Positions 42,704 to 55,900 of a DNA stretch of 64,000 bases are shown piece after piece. Source of the DNA: Rhizaria sp. SCN 62-66 (taxonomy: Eukaryota; Rhizaria, unplaced). The notes beneath the pieces were generated by a model. That model saw nothing but the letters and a program-made list of their open reading frames with translations, was not told where the DNA came from and did no database searches. Made by a program: the position numbers and the translations under genes. Position 1 is the stretch's first letter. Each line of letters begins with the position of its first letter. The stretch covers positions 1 through 64,000 of the forward strand of contig MEDY01000083.1 in NCBI GenBank assembly GCA_001724265.1, in the 5' to 3' direction.

Positions 42704-45700
42704 ATGTCGAGCAACAGCAGCGGCGGTGGCGGCGACGCGCCCCGCTCTGCGGCCGCAGGCCAGGCGGCATCGAGCTCACGCAACTACCACAGTGAGGCCG
42801 TCCGCGACGACTGGGATACTCCTCAGTCCTACAACAACACGAACAAAGACAACAGCGGCGTGGCTCCTGCTCCTCGCGGCTACGGCCAGGAGAACCCTGC
42901 CTCTGGCGGCGGCGGCGGCGGCGGCTACGGCTCTGGCGGCCGCAACGCTCCCGGCGGTGGTTATGGCAACAACACCAACCCACGCAACTCCTACGGCGGC
43001 GGCGGCGGCGGCGGTCGCGGCGGCTACGGACAGCAGCAGCAGCCGCCGCCGTTCCAGCAGCAGCCCCGCGGCCCGCCTTTCTACCCTCCGCAGCAGCAGC
43101 ACCAGCAGCACCCGCAGCATTTTCAGCAGCAGCAGCAGTACCAGTACGGTGGTCCGCAGCAGCACCACCAGCAGGGCCCGGGCCAACAGTACTTTAACAC
43201 ACACGGTCAGTACCCTCCTCAGCACCAGCAGCACCAGCAGCAGCAGTACGGCCGCCCTACCTACCACGGCCACGGCGGCCACGGCCACGGCGGCGGCGGC
43301 TACCAGCAGCAGCACCCCCGCGGGCCGCCCCCGTCCTCGATGCCCCCCGCGGCGGCGGCGGCGATGAACGCCGCCGTGGCCGCGGCCCCCGCCATGCACC
43401 CGCTGCTCGAGGGCGTTGCGCGATCGAACCCCTCCGTGCCGCTGCCGCCGATGCCCGCGCCACTGGCGTACAACCCCGCCGCCAGCGCCGCGGGCTCGGC
43501 GGGCCCCGCGGGCGCGCGCGGGGGCGCGTACGGGCAGACGGGTCCCGAGTGGCACGGCGGCCGCCAGCACCACAAGCACCAGTTCAAGGACGCCTCGCGC
43601 CTGCTGCTGCGCGACGTGGCCGACGCCGCGCGCATCGGCGGTGTGTCTGCGGCGCCCAACGCGGGCGCGGACCCGCTGCCGCCGCCCGTGCTGGCGTGGG
43701 CGCTGGCCGAGCTGGCGGCGCGCGAGAGGGATTGGCGTGCTGCGGCTGACGCGGCGCGCAGCGCGGCAGAGGCGGCGCGCGCCGCGGCGCTGAAGGAGAA
43801 GGAGGCGGGCTCGAGCAAGCCGGCCAGCGCTTCGAGCGAGAGCGCTAGTTCTGACGCTTCGAAGTCTGAGGAGACCCAGGAACAGACTGGGACTGAGGCT
43901 GACACGACTCCGAAGTCCGAGACTGACAAGGCGGAGGCCAAGACTGAGATGTCCGACGCCAGCGACAACAGCGAGAACAGCAAAAAGACCGACTCCAAGG
44001 ACGCCTCTGCCGCTGCCGCTGTTGCTGTTGCGACGACTCCCGAGGAGCGTCTGGCGGCGAGCAAGGTCGCGCTGCTGGCGGAGCTGCCCGCCGACTCGCC
44101 GTACCACGCGCTGGGCGTGCTCGACGCCGTGCTCGACATGCTGCGCACGTTCCGCGGCTACACGCGCGCGCCGGGGCTTTCGCTGCCGTTCCTGCAGTTC
44201 CTGGAGGCCAAGTTCCCCATCAACCCCGTGGTGATGCTCTACTGCCTCATCCGCATCGCCGTGCGCTACCCCGTCGCACCTGTGGTCAAGGCCTACATCG
44301 CGCTGCAGGCGAGCCCGAGCGAGTTCGTCAACCTGCCGATCCCGACTGAGGACTCGTGGTTCATCCACCGCGCCGTGTGGGAGGGCGACCGCGCCGTGGT
44401 GCGCGCGCTGGCATCGTTCGGCGCCATCACAAACCGCTACAACCAGTACGGCGAGCACCCCGTCCAGGTGATTAACTCGCGCCTCGAGCAGCAGACCGAG
44501 GCTGGCCGTCGGCCGTACAACCCTTTCTGGTTCGAGGCGAACTACGCGCCGCAGATCACGCGCGCGGACGTCGACGCCATGCGCGGCGTGCTGCAGGAGA
44601 CGCTCTTCAGCGGCGCCGGTCCGCGTGCGCCGGATGCGGTGCTGCTCGAGTCGATGAAGCAGGCCGAGCTGGAGAGCACCACGCTCTGGCTGCAGAGCAT
44701 CCTTGCCGACGGCAAGAAGAAGGCCGCCGCCGCCGCTGCCGCGGGCACTGGCGCGCGGTCTGGCGACGCCGCTGAGGGCGACGCCGAGGGCGCGGAGGCC
44801 AAGGCGGAGGGCGACGAGGGCGTGATCACGCAGAACCACGTGTTTGTGTACGGCATCCCGTTCGAGTACCCACTCGCGGACATCAAGTCGTGGTTCTCCG
44901 CCTGCGGTGAGATCACGCGCATGCACGCCTTTGTCAATAAGGGTTCATTCACCGACGTCAAGGAGGTACGTGGACTTCAGCGAAGCTATAAGTCGAACTG
45001 GGTCTTGGAATGAAACTTGTGTTTTTGTTTGTGATGTGATTGTTCTGCAAAAAACTTGTTCATACTATTGCATTCTTACACATTACACGCATTGTATTCT
45101 CCTGATTGTTTTGCTATATCTTTTAGAACAAGAACAAGAGCGGCGCCAAGGACGCTGAGGACGGCACGGTGCAGCTGCGCCACCTCGGCGAGTGCGTCAT
45201 CGAGTTCGCGGATCCCGTCTGCGTGGCCAAAGCGCTTACGTACGACAAGTACCCGCTGTTGACGCGCACTATGCACGTCACGCTGACGCGCCCCACAGCG
45301 GTGCAGCGCAAGGCATGGACGTACGTGACTGCAAACTTCTTCTAACTTAACGTTGATCATTTTCGGATTTTTATTTCTTTATTTAAACTTACACCTTGTT
45401 ATTAAATAACAAAGAGCTATTTTCACTTGAAATCACCCCTAAATATATCTCACAACACACTTATTGATTTGTCAACCGCTGTGATTCTGTCTAGCGCCGA
45501 GGCCCGGGCGAAACGCGTGGCTGACCAGGACTCGACCCTGACGGCCTCCGAGCGCCAGCAGCACGCCGCGGCGACTGCGCGGCCGCTGGGCGAGATCAAG
45601 GCCGAGGCGGCGGAGCGCATGCAGCTTGCCAAGGAGCGCGCCGCCAAGCGCGCCGAGAAGGCCGCTCGCAAGAAGGAGGCCAAGCGCGCCGCCAAGGCCG

Positions 45701-46662
45701 CGCAGGACGAGGCTGCCTCCGGCGCCAGCGATGCCAAGAAGGACACTGCTGTTGCTGCTGCTGCTGCTGCTGCTGCTGGTGCGAATGCCGGCGCTGCGGC
45801 TGCGGGCGACAACGCGCCCGAGTGGGTAGGCGCGCTCGCGACGTCGCCCGTGCAGACGCACGTGTTCGTGCTCAACTTCCCGTTCGAGACCGACTTCGCG
45901 GTCGCGATCCTGCCGCGGCTCCGCGCCGTTGCTGACGTCGTGTGCTACCACGTGCCCACGCGCGCGCTGCGCCCCGGGTCCGCGTTCGACCAGCGCATCC
46001 TGGCCAACCTGCCACCCGGCACCGAGAGCGTGCACCGCAGCCAGGCCGTCGTACAGCTCGCGACGCCGCTGGACGTGCGCGCTGCGGTGCTCGCGCTCGA
46101 CGGCGCAGACGCGGGTGGCGGCCGCGAGATGCGCGTTGTGCGCGCGCGCGCCGACGCGACCAAGCTCACCGCGGACAAGAACAAGGCGCGCGAGCATCAC
46201 GGCGGCGCTGGCGCTGGCGGCAGTGGCGACGCCAACGCGGGCAAGGGCAAGAAGGGCGGTGCGAACAAGTCCGGTAACAACAAGGGCCTGTTTGCGGAGC
46301 TGCCGTCGACCAACGTGGCGCTCAAGAAGAAGGGCCGCTCCGGCGGCGCTTTCGGCATCACCGGCGACAACGCGTTCGCGGCCTCTGTGGACGCCGCGGC
46401 CGGCGTGATGGGGACCGGCTTCGTGCCGCTCAGCGAGGTCGACTTCACTGCGCTGGGCAACAGCGCGGCCGGCGGTGAGTCGTCGCCCGTGTTTAGCTAC
46501 GGCGCCGCTGCCGCGGGCGGCGAGCAGCAGCGTGTGAAGCGCGCCAGGACCAAGGCAGGCCCGGGCTCGGCTGCGAGCGACGGCGAGGACGAGGTCGAGC
46601 TCGCGAAGCCTGTCGCAGTAGAGGAAGGCGAGGTTGAGGGCGAGGGCGAGTTCTACCTTTAA
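42704..46662 (+). CDS. RRM RNA-binding protein with Gly/Gln-rich prion-like N-terminus, 3 exons
   Basis: Exons: 42704-44965, 45127-45320, 45495-46662 (phases 0 and 2), 1207 residues. The first 220 or so residues are Gly/Tyr/Gln/Pro-rich and prion-like, typical of granule-forming RNA-binding proteins. A helical middle domain follows (about residues 450-660), with PYHALGVLDAVLDMLRTFRG and FPINPVVMLYCLIRIAVRYP; I do not recognise it. Then comes an RRM beginning at NHVFVYGIPFEYPLADIKSW (about 710) and crossing two introns to MHVTLTRP. A Lys/Ala/Glu-rich helix follows, and then a second, looser RRM-like unit starting THVFVLNFPFETDFAVAILP. The C-terminus is basic then acidic. Donors are GTACGT twice. 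The stop is TAA. A role in mRNA handling is inference. Confidence 0.8.
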
Positions 46663-46920
46663 AACGAGTTCTTTTAACAAAGGACTTGAGTATGGCTTGA
46701 AGTGATATTGCATTGCAATTGTTGAGCTTGATTGAGTTCATGCTCACATGTGATGCCAGTCAATGATATTGTTTTGCGTTGTGTAATTGTATAATAAGAA
46801 AGAAATAAAGTGTATTATAGTTATTATTCAAGTCAAAATGATAATGTGATTGTCGTCTATATGTAAAAAGTGAAGAAAGTCTTCATGTGTGTGAGTTTAA
46901 AATGAGTCTGTTGTGGTAAC
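46663..46920. other. Convergent spacer between RRM gene and cyclase
   Basis: AT-rich 3' flanks. Nothing else seen. Confidence 0.5.
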
Positions 46921-49900
46921 TTAGACCAACGAGGCACGGCGCCTCATGTCGATAACAGTGTCATCCACGTCTTCCTCTGCGTCAGCTTCAGCACGCACAA
47001 GCACACTCACAGCAGCAGCCATGGTGTTCGCGTTAGACTCACTGCTGCTGACGGCCTTTGTATGACTGCGGCTGTGGCTCTTGTTGTTTGCTGCAGCCGC
47101 TGCAGCTGCTGCGGAGGCATCAAGCGGAGCAGACGCCTCAAGTCCGAACGTGAACACATGTCCACGCTTCGGCGGTAACTCGCTCTCTCCAGCTGCTCTG
47201 GAAGAGCTAACATCGTCACCAATGTTGCGCGCCGGCATTGATTGGACTGCATTATTGTTACTAGCCGCAGATGCGACACTTGCAGATGTCGTAGCAGGAG
47301 CAGCTTGGCGCTGCTGGTGTTGATGCTGCGAGGTGGGAATGTTGCGAGTGCTAGCGGCAATAGCGGAAGTGTTGGTGTTGTTGTTTGTACGAGGCGTGAA
47401 AACAGTGTTGTTGTTCCTTGTCGCCAATACAACAGTTCCAGAGTTAGCAAAGGGCGTCTTGGAGCTTTCTGCGTTGTTCGCATTGCTAGCGCTCGCGTTG
47501 GCGTTCGCACGCGTTGTCGCGGGACTTGCAAGCGGCGACCAATGCGAGGGCGACGGGAGCGCCGACAGCACCACTTGCTGCTGCTGCCTATGACTGCTGC
47601 CGCTCGTAGCGTTGTTTGTGCTGCTAATGCTGCTGCTATTCGTCATAGTTGCGGTCAAAGACGTCGGGTCGCGGCCTTCCTTCCATGTGATATTGAACAA
47701 AGGGCAGTTGGCGTACTCGTCAACCATGGCAGCCGTCATCGACGCCGAGATGCCCTCGGACACACTCGCATTCGCGCCTGTAGCATCGCCAGCAGAGTTA
47801 CCACCAGCGTTCGTGTTGCCGCCCGCACCACCAGCAGCGTTCGCGGCAGCGGGCTTCTTCGCAGCCGCGGAGTCGCCGGCCTGCTGCTTGGTCTCGTGCG
47901 TCTGCTCGCGCTCCTGGTGCAGCTGCACCGTCGTCACGAAGTCGATCTCCAGCAGACGCTGCGACTTGCCCAGCCGCGCCTGCTGCAGCGACAGCAGCGC
48001 GGCAAACTGCTGCGTGCAAAAGACGCAGCCCGCGGTGGTGACGGGCTCGACCATGGCGGCGCGCTCGACGTGGCGGCCGTAGTACGCAAAGTCGTGGATC
48101 AGCGGGTCGAACCCTGTAAACACGGGCCCGGCGTGCAGGCCGACGCGCACTGTGGTCGTCGCAGGGAGACCCAGTGCGGTCCACTGAGTCTCGTTGACCT
48201 TGCCGAGGAGCTTAAGCGCAAACACGGCGCAGTCGATCGCGTCGGCAAAGACGCAGAGCAGACCGTCGCCCCAGGTCGAGGCGTGCTCAACGATGCTGGA
48301 CGACGCAGAGCCGCCGTAGCCGTGGGGCCCACCGTGCGCGCCGTGAGAGCTGGTGTTGCCGCCGGTGGCCGCCGCGAGGGCTGTCAGCGCCGTGCTGTTG
48401 CTGTGGCCGCCGCCGGTGCTCGCGCCGACAGCCGCGGATCCCAGAGGGATGACCGTGGCGCGACGCTGAGGTTGCGACTGAGGGCCGAGCGACTGCGAGC
48501 GCATCGGGTCAGCGTTTCCGGGGTTGCCCGCGACGCCCGCATTGCCGGAGTTGTAGTTGCCCATGCTCTCCATCGTGGTGCGCACTAGCTGCAGAAAATA
48601 AGCGTTGAACAGCGGCAGCACCTCTTCAGTAAGCTTCGAGTAGTTCTTAACGTCGGAGAAAAGCATGAAACGCTGGATACGCTTGAACTCGGAAGGGTAC
48701 ATGCGGTTCAGCGTGCGCGGAGACCGCTCGGGAGGATCGTTGCGCACGCGTGCGAGCCGCGTCGCGGAGGTTGGCAGGAAACACGTCGCGACCGACCAGT
48801 CTTGTGACGTGACAAGCGGCGGGAAAGTCAAGACTGAGTTGATATTGCTTCCGTGCGCATACGAGTTGCCGTTGTGGTGGTGCGTGTTCCCGTCGGCGCC
48901 AGCGGGCCCCATCCAGAGCGTGGGCGAGAGCGAGCGCGCGCCGGGCTGGGGACTGCCGCCATCGCCTTCGCTGCGTCCGCCGATCACTCTCGACATCGTG
49001 CCAGGGCTGACTGCCCGCGCGCCGCTTGCGAGATATGGGCTATTGGGCCGGCCGTAGTTGTTGTAGGTGCTGCCGTTGCCGTACGGTGAGTTGGGATCAG
49101 GCGACAGAGGCCGAGCCGCAGCGGCTGCAGCGCTCGAAATGACCTCCGTGGCGGGCACAAGAGGCGGGAGCGACAGCGCAGCCATCGCGGTGTCGAGGCT
49201 GACAGCGCGGCCCGGCACCACGCCACCGACCGTCGCACCAGCGTTAACACTCACATTCGCAGTGGCGTTGATAGCGGGCTTGTTCGCGTTAGCGTTACTG
49301 TTGCTGCTGCCGTTGATCGTGGTCGTGTTGGACAAAGGCGACGGTGACGGCGCCAGCGGAACAGAGTTGGCGTTAATGTTGGAGACGGAGCGGCGCTGCA
49401 CGTCGATCGTCTGTGTCATCGCAAAGCGCTTCAGCGGCGGTAATAGCACCATGCGCGCTCCGGTCCATGCAACGCCAGGACCCGAACCAGCACCGCTCTT
49501 GCTGTTCTGCTGCTGTTGCTGCTGCAGTTGCTGCTGCTGCGTCGCGATCGCCGTCGCCACACCTACAGTCGCGGCCGCAGCTGCAGCAACAGGATCGTTC
49601 TCAGCGCCCGCCGCAGGGGCAGTAGGCACGATAACTGCAGTGCCAGCAGGCGCGAACGCCGTGAGCGTGTGGCCGTGAGCAGAGGGCATCAGGAACGCCG
49701 GCGCCGCGACAGCAGCCAGCGCCTGTTTCACGCTCGCGGCGGCGAGAGTGGACGCGGGGACAGTGCGCAGCGGGATAACCGCGCCGGGGCCCAGCGCGGC
49801 CGCGGTGGCTTTAAGCGAGGCCGTGACGGCGGAGAGGACGGCGGGCGCGACGTTGTGCATCGCCGCCGCCGGCGTCGTGACCTTGCCGTTGCTGATGCTC

Positions 49901-52900
49901 GAGCGCCTGCCCAGGTTGAGCGACGCGATGCCGGGAACACTGGCGCCAGCGGCGACAGCAGCAGCGGCAGCGGCAGCGGCGGCGGTGTTCGCGGCAGTCG
50001 CTGCAGTGCTGCTGCCGTGTCCGGCCACCGCTGCGGCCGCGAGCGCCGCGGGCCCCGGCACGCCCGTCGCGATCGCGGTCGCCGTGACTGACTGCAGCGC
50101 ACGCGCGGCGCGTTTGCCGCCCGTGGCCGCCGCGAGCGCAAAGGGCAGCCCCGCGGCCGCGGCGCCGAGCATGTACGGGTTGGCGTGCGCGATGCTTACG
50201 CTGGCGGTCGCCTGCGCGGGGCTGGCGAGGGTCGCGACGTCCGTACTCGCGTAGGACGCGGCGCCGAGACCCGAGGCCGCCGCCGCTGCCGCCGCCGCCG
50301 CTGCTGCGGCTGTTGAACTGTGCGCCGCACCAGTGGCCATTGCAAGAGAGCCGCGCCGGCCGGACTGCGGCCTGCTGCCGCTGCCGCCCGTCGGCGTCAG
50401 CGGCGCGGCGGGCGCCGCAGTGCCTCCAACCGCGTTGATGCTCAGCGACAGACCAGTGAGCGCGACGCTGCCGCGGGGATTCATCCCAGCGACGCTGCCG
50501 CGGCGGCCTCCAGAAGCGGCCGCAGCCGCAGCGCTAGTGGGGTCGTTGGCGGCCATGACCGCGGCCGCGCTACCGATGGCGACCGCGGCGGCCACGGCCG
50601 CGTTGGCGGCGTCGGTGGCGGAGACCGCGGGCACAGGGAGCGGATACGCGGCGACGACCTGCAGACCCAGCGTGGCGGTGACCGAGCTCCACTGCGGCAC
50701 AACCTGCACAGCGAACTTCTCCCACGACGGGCACAGCGGCCAGCCGGCGCTGCCCGCGAGGTCCACCTCGTCCAGCTCGGTGCCGTAGTAATACAGGTCG
50801 GGCGCGTGCAGCCTGTGCGCCGCGCCGCCGTTGCCCTTGGCGCCACTGGTAACGACCGCAGTGCTGGCCTCCAAGTCCGAGTCCGAGTCCTCGTCAGCGG
50901 CAGCACCAACGGCGGCGGCGAACGCGGCCGCGTCAGAGCTGCGCTGGGCCAGCGCCGCGGCCTGCGCACGCGAGAGCTGCTGTTGGCGCTCGCTCTCAGC
51001 GCGACTGCGCGCGTTGGCCAGAATCGACCGGCCGCTGCCCGCAGCCGCGGCAGCTGCGGCGGACCCCGCGCCGCCAGCGGAGGCGCCGTGAGCGGCAGTG
51101 CTCAGGGCGCCCGCTGCGCGGGGGCTGCTGGCGTTGGCGCCGTTATTCGCGGCTGCGAGCGCGGAGCGACGGTTTTTGCGCGAGCGTTGCGCGCGTTGCG
51201 AGGTGCCGAAAGTCATAATGCGGAGCTTCTTGCTGCCGTCACCCTGCGAAAGCACGCCGACGTGCTGGTTCTCGTCATCGTCAGCGCTGTCGTTCTCATA
51301 ATCGTCATCATCATTGTCGTCAACACTGTCGTAGTCGTGATGCGTCCCGTCCTCATCTTCATTCTCGCTGCCGACAAAGCTGCCCATCCCGTTGTTCTCG
51401 TCATCGCTGTTCAAAGCAGCGTCCGTCACGGTGTTGCCGTTCGTGTTGTAATAGTCATCGCCACGAGAGCCTGAGGTGGCGGCGGCAGCGGCGGCGGCAG
51501 CAGCAGCAGCGCGGCGCGCGCGCCTCCTGCGATTGGCCGCCACCGTCGCTGCGCTAGCCGCGGCCGCCCGCGCCGCCGCAGCCGCCGCGGCCGCAGCCGC
51601 AGTGGCCTCTGCGCCGTGCACGTCCTGGTCGAGCTGGTCCGGGTGGTCCGCGAGCGCCAACAGCAGGTGCGGCTTGCCCGCCCTCATGTCGTACGTGCGC
51701 AGGATGGCGAGGCCCTGGCAGATGCGGCGGCCGAGCTCAAACAGCATGCTCCACGACGGGTCCGAGCGGCGGAAACGCTCCGTGGTGATGTAGTGCAGAG
51801 TGCCGCCCGCGGAGGCCGAGGTGACAACGCGGTCAAGACGCGCGCGCCACACACCGGGGTTCTCGTTGCCGTGCATGCCGCCCTCGAGCGCGTACGTGAA
51901 CAAGTCCTCCTTGTCGAAGAGCATGCATACGTGCAGCTCGAGTTGGCGCGACATCATCGCCTCGGCGAAAAGCACGTCAGCGTCGGTCAGCAGCAGCGTG
52001 AAACCGACACTGGGCTGCAAGAGGTCGATTTCGCGGCAGATATGCTCGTACATCAGCGCGCGCAATGGGGAAGTGCCAAACTGCGCCGCATACGACGTCG
52101 TGTCGACCGGCTGCGCTGTTCCTGAGGTGGCGTTCTTGTTACTGGCATTAGCAGCAGAGTTAGCACTGTTAGCAGTGGGCGAGGGTGGAGCGTTACCAAA
52201 GCCGCTGTTCGTACTGTTGTTGGTGCTCGCGTTGCTGCTGTGCTTTGCAGCCGCAGCTGCAGCGGCCTGCGCGTTCATAGCGACCTTGGTGGAGATGTTG
52301 TACGTGTTGTACTCGTTCATGTACGTGTTTTGCGACACCTTTTTGCCAATCTCGACGTGGTGACTTGCAAAAACAACGACGCGGAAGGGCTTGTGCATCT
52401 CGAGCAGCTTCGTCACTACCGTGGGGTACGGCTTGGCAAACTGCAGCAGCCGCAGCATCAGCGTCGAGTCACCGAGGCATGCCAGCGCGTGGCGCTTGTT
52501 TGCCATCAACGAGCTCTGCGCCAGCGCGCGCTGCTGCCACAGCGTCGCATCGCGCCGCTGGCCCAGGATCGCGTACGCTCGCGCCATGAACGACAGCATG
52601 CGGTAGCGGTTCTCCTCGGAGCGCTCGCGGCGCGTCTGCACGAGCTCCGACAGCGCGGTCGCGTCGAGGCGCGCGCGCAGACGGCGGCGGCGCGAGCGCT
52701 GCTGGCGCGCCTCGTGGCGAGCGGCGCGCTGGCTCGCGTCGGCGTCGGACTCGACCACGGCGGTGGAGCCGGCTACGAGGGCGCGGGAGCGCGAGCGCTT
52801 CGCCTTGGTCATCGACGAGTCTGTGTCGGACGCGCTGGCGTTGTTTGCAAGCGCAGTGGAAGCGACTGCGGAAGTGAGTGACGGGACGCGGGCAAGATCA

Positions 52901-55900
52901 ATGCCTCCGCCGCGAACGGGCGGCAGCGGCAGAGCGAGAGCGGTGCTGCTGCTGCTGCTGCCGTTGCGGGTGGGGCGGCGCGAGGGAACCGAGAGCCCGG
53001 ACTGGACCTTGCGGAGGTCCGCGTTGTGCCAGAGCACGATGTGGTCGCGCACGAGAGCCCAGAGCTCCAGCGAGCGGCGGCGCAGACGCGCGCGCACACG
53101 CTGGGCGGCGACACTACTGCTACGATTTCGCTGCTGGGAGGACGAGCGCGAGTGCGAGGCTGATTCAAAGGCAGATGACTCGTCGTCCGTCGTGACGCTG
53201 TCAGTGTTGTTGCCTTCCATGTCGCTGTTGGCGCCGTTGCAGGTTCCGTTGTTCTCTGCATCTTCGTCGCTGTCGTCCTCATCACTGTTGTCGCCGTAGT
53301 CGTCGTCGTTCTGCGAGAGCAGTAGCGCCATCTCTTCGTCTTCGATGCGCGCCTTGCGCGTCGCGTCGACGAGCTCGTGCGCGACAATGCTCACCACGTG
53401 CTTCGCCACCGCCTCGGCCTTGTTGAGCTGGCCGGTCACGAGAAGCATCGACGCCGCGTTGATTGCAGCGCGCGGCGAGCGTGTGAGCCGGAAAGCTTGA
53501 AGATAAAACCCTGCTGCTTCAAAGGCGAGACGCATAAGACGGTTGTCGACCATTTCGTGCGCACGCGCACGCAAGGTGTCGACGTAGCTCGCGGCAGCCG
53601 CTGCGGGGTCGACGTTGCTGTAGCTCACGTTGGCGCCGCCAGCACCTGCCGACGGCCCGGTCGTGAGGGACGGGGGCGGCGCTTCGCTGGCCATGGTGTT
53701 CATGTGCTGCGCGACGCTGCGGCGGTAGCGCAGACGCACGTACTGGTGGCGATCCTGCTTCATCTGCCCCGCCAGCTCGAGCACGTGCGAGCGGACTGCG
53801 ACGGGGTACTTGTTGTTCAAGTGTGCGGACCGAGCTGCAGCGCCTGCGGCGGCGGCGGCCTCCTCCATTTCAGCTGCGCTCTGCGTCGCGCGCTTGCCGT
53901 TGAGCTGCTGCTGCAGTTGTTGCTGCTGCTCAAGAGTCATCTGTAACACCTGCTGTTGGTGCTGCAGCTGGGCCGCCTGCGCCGCCTTCAGCGTCTTGCT
54001 CCGCACGCGCGCGCCCACGACGTCGGCCTCTTCCTCGGCGTCGAAGATAGCAGTGAGCATCTTCTTCAGCTCAGCCTCGGCCATACGCATGTTGCGGCTG
54101 AGGTACAGAGTCTGCGCGTGGTAAAAGCGCATCCACACGTCGTTTTCCCACCGCGGGTCCTTGAGCGCCAGCGACGTCAGCTGCCACGCCTTGAGCGCCT
54201 GCTCATTCTCGATCAGCGTGCCGACAATGCGGCGGATCGCCTCGGGCTGCAGCGCCTGCGCGCCGAAGGACGAGTTGCCGTCTTCGGAAAAGACAATGAA
54301 GGCGTCAGCAAGCGCGGATGTGTAGTTGGGCGGCAGGTCCTCGGCCTCTTGCGGGTGCTCGTCGAGATCGCGGAGCATTTCCCACGCCGCGAGCAGCCCA
54401 GACTCGGAGCCGGAGGACGGCGGGACGAAGGTCGAGCGCCGCGACAGCGTCCGCAAAGCGGAGCCGGGCGACGCACCGGCTCTGGGGCTTGAGCCGCCGC
54501 CTGACGGGCTGCTCGAGAGGGGGCTGGGCGGCGACGGGAGAGGCGTGCGCACAGGACGCACCGACTGCGTTGGCATTGCGGCGCTGCTGGTAGCGCTCGA
54601 GTTGCTGGCTGAGGAGTCGGCGTGACGCAAGAGACTCAGGCGCGAGGTATTGTTGCTATCGACAGCAGTGCTGCTGTTTCCAGCGCTGTTTGCACTCCCG
54701 TTCGGTGCGCGGGCACCGCTCGTCGCGGCAACTCCAGAAGCAGGCAAAGCAGGAGCAACCATAATTTGCTTGATTCTAGCAGCAATTGCCGCGCTTGTAT
54801 TACCGACATTGCTGCTGCTGTTGCTGCTAGAGACAGCTGCTGCAAGCGCCGTCAACACAGACAGCGTGCGCGTTTGTGCCGCCGCCGCCAGAGGCTTGTG
54901 TGGCGCCTGCGGGGACCGCGCGAGCAGGCTCGCCATCGCCGCGGACCGGAACTGACGCAGCAGCTGCAGCGCGCCCGTCGCGACGCGCGGCGGCAGCGTG
55001 TACGTGCTGCTATGCACGCCAGAGCCAACGCCCTGGTGTTGCGGCTGCGTCAGCTGCGCGAAGGGCAGGAACTGCAGCGAGAGAACCTCCAGGGCGAGGG
55101 ATGCAAGCACGGACGCAAGGTCAGACTGCGGCGCTAAGGCCTCAATGTTGATGACGACGCGCTTAGTGCCCATCAGCATCACCATCGTTGTCGCCGCCGC
55201 AGCGGCGTTCGCATTGGCACCACTGCTTTCTGCGGCGCCACCAGAGTTCGTAGTTGCAGCAGTGGGCGACTTCGCGTTGTTGTTGTTGCTGTTGCTGTCG
55301 CCGCTAGTGCTCGTTGTAATCGCAGGACTGGCAGTCGCTGTGCTTGCGGCTGCAGGGGCGCGGGCAGTAACGCTGCCAACAGCAGCTGGCGCAAAGCCCT
55401 TGAGAGTCATGCTGCTCGCGCGCCTGTGACTCCCGATAACGCGCGCACTCAACGAGCCACCAGGACTCGCACTGGCGCTGGCGCCGGCGGCACTAGTCAC
55501 AGCGACCGTGGTGGCCGCGGTGTTGTTTGCAAGGGAGGCGACAGGAGCGGCCGTGGGCACTGCAGCAACAGCTTTCGCTGTGTTCCGTCCGTGAGCGGCG
55601 CCAGTGTTTGCCGACGGCACAGGAATGACAACCGTCGCTAGCAAGCCGTGACCAAGCGGCCCGAACATCGCCCTTGCAGCGGCATTCACACCGCTGACAA
55701 CGTTGCCGTTGCTGGCGATGTTCGTGCCGTTCGTGTGAGCGAAGAGGAGGGAGGGTGAAATGAGTTGTCCCCAAGCCGGCAGGCCAAAATCGCAGGGGAA
55801 CGCGGCCACGTGGGTCGGCAAAGCGATGAGACTCTCCTTGAGCACCGCAGCAGCCGCAGCAGCAGCCGCAGCCACAGCAGCACTCGTAGCCCCTGCACCT

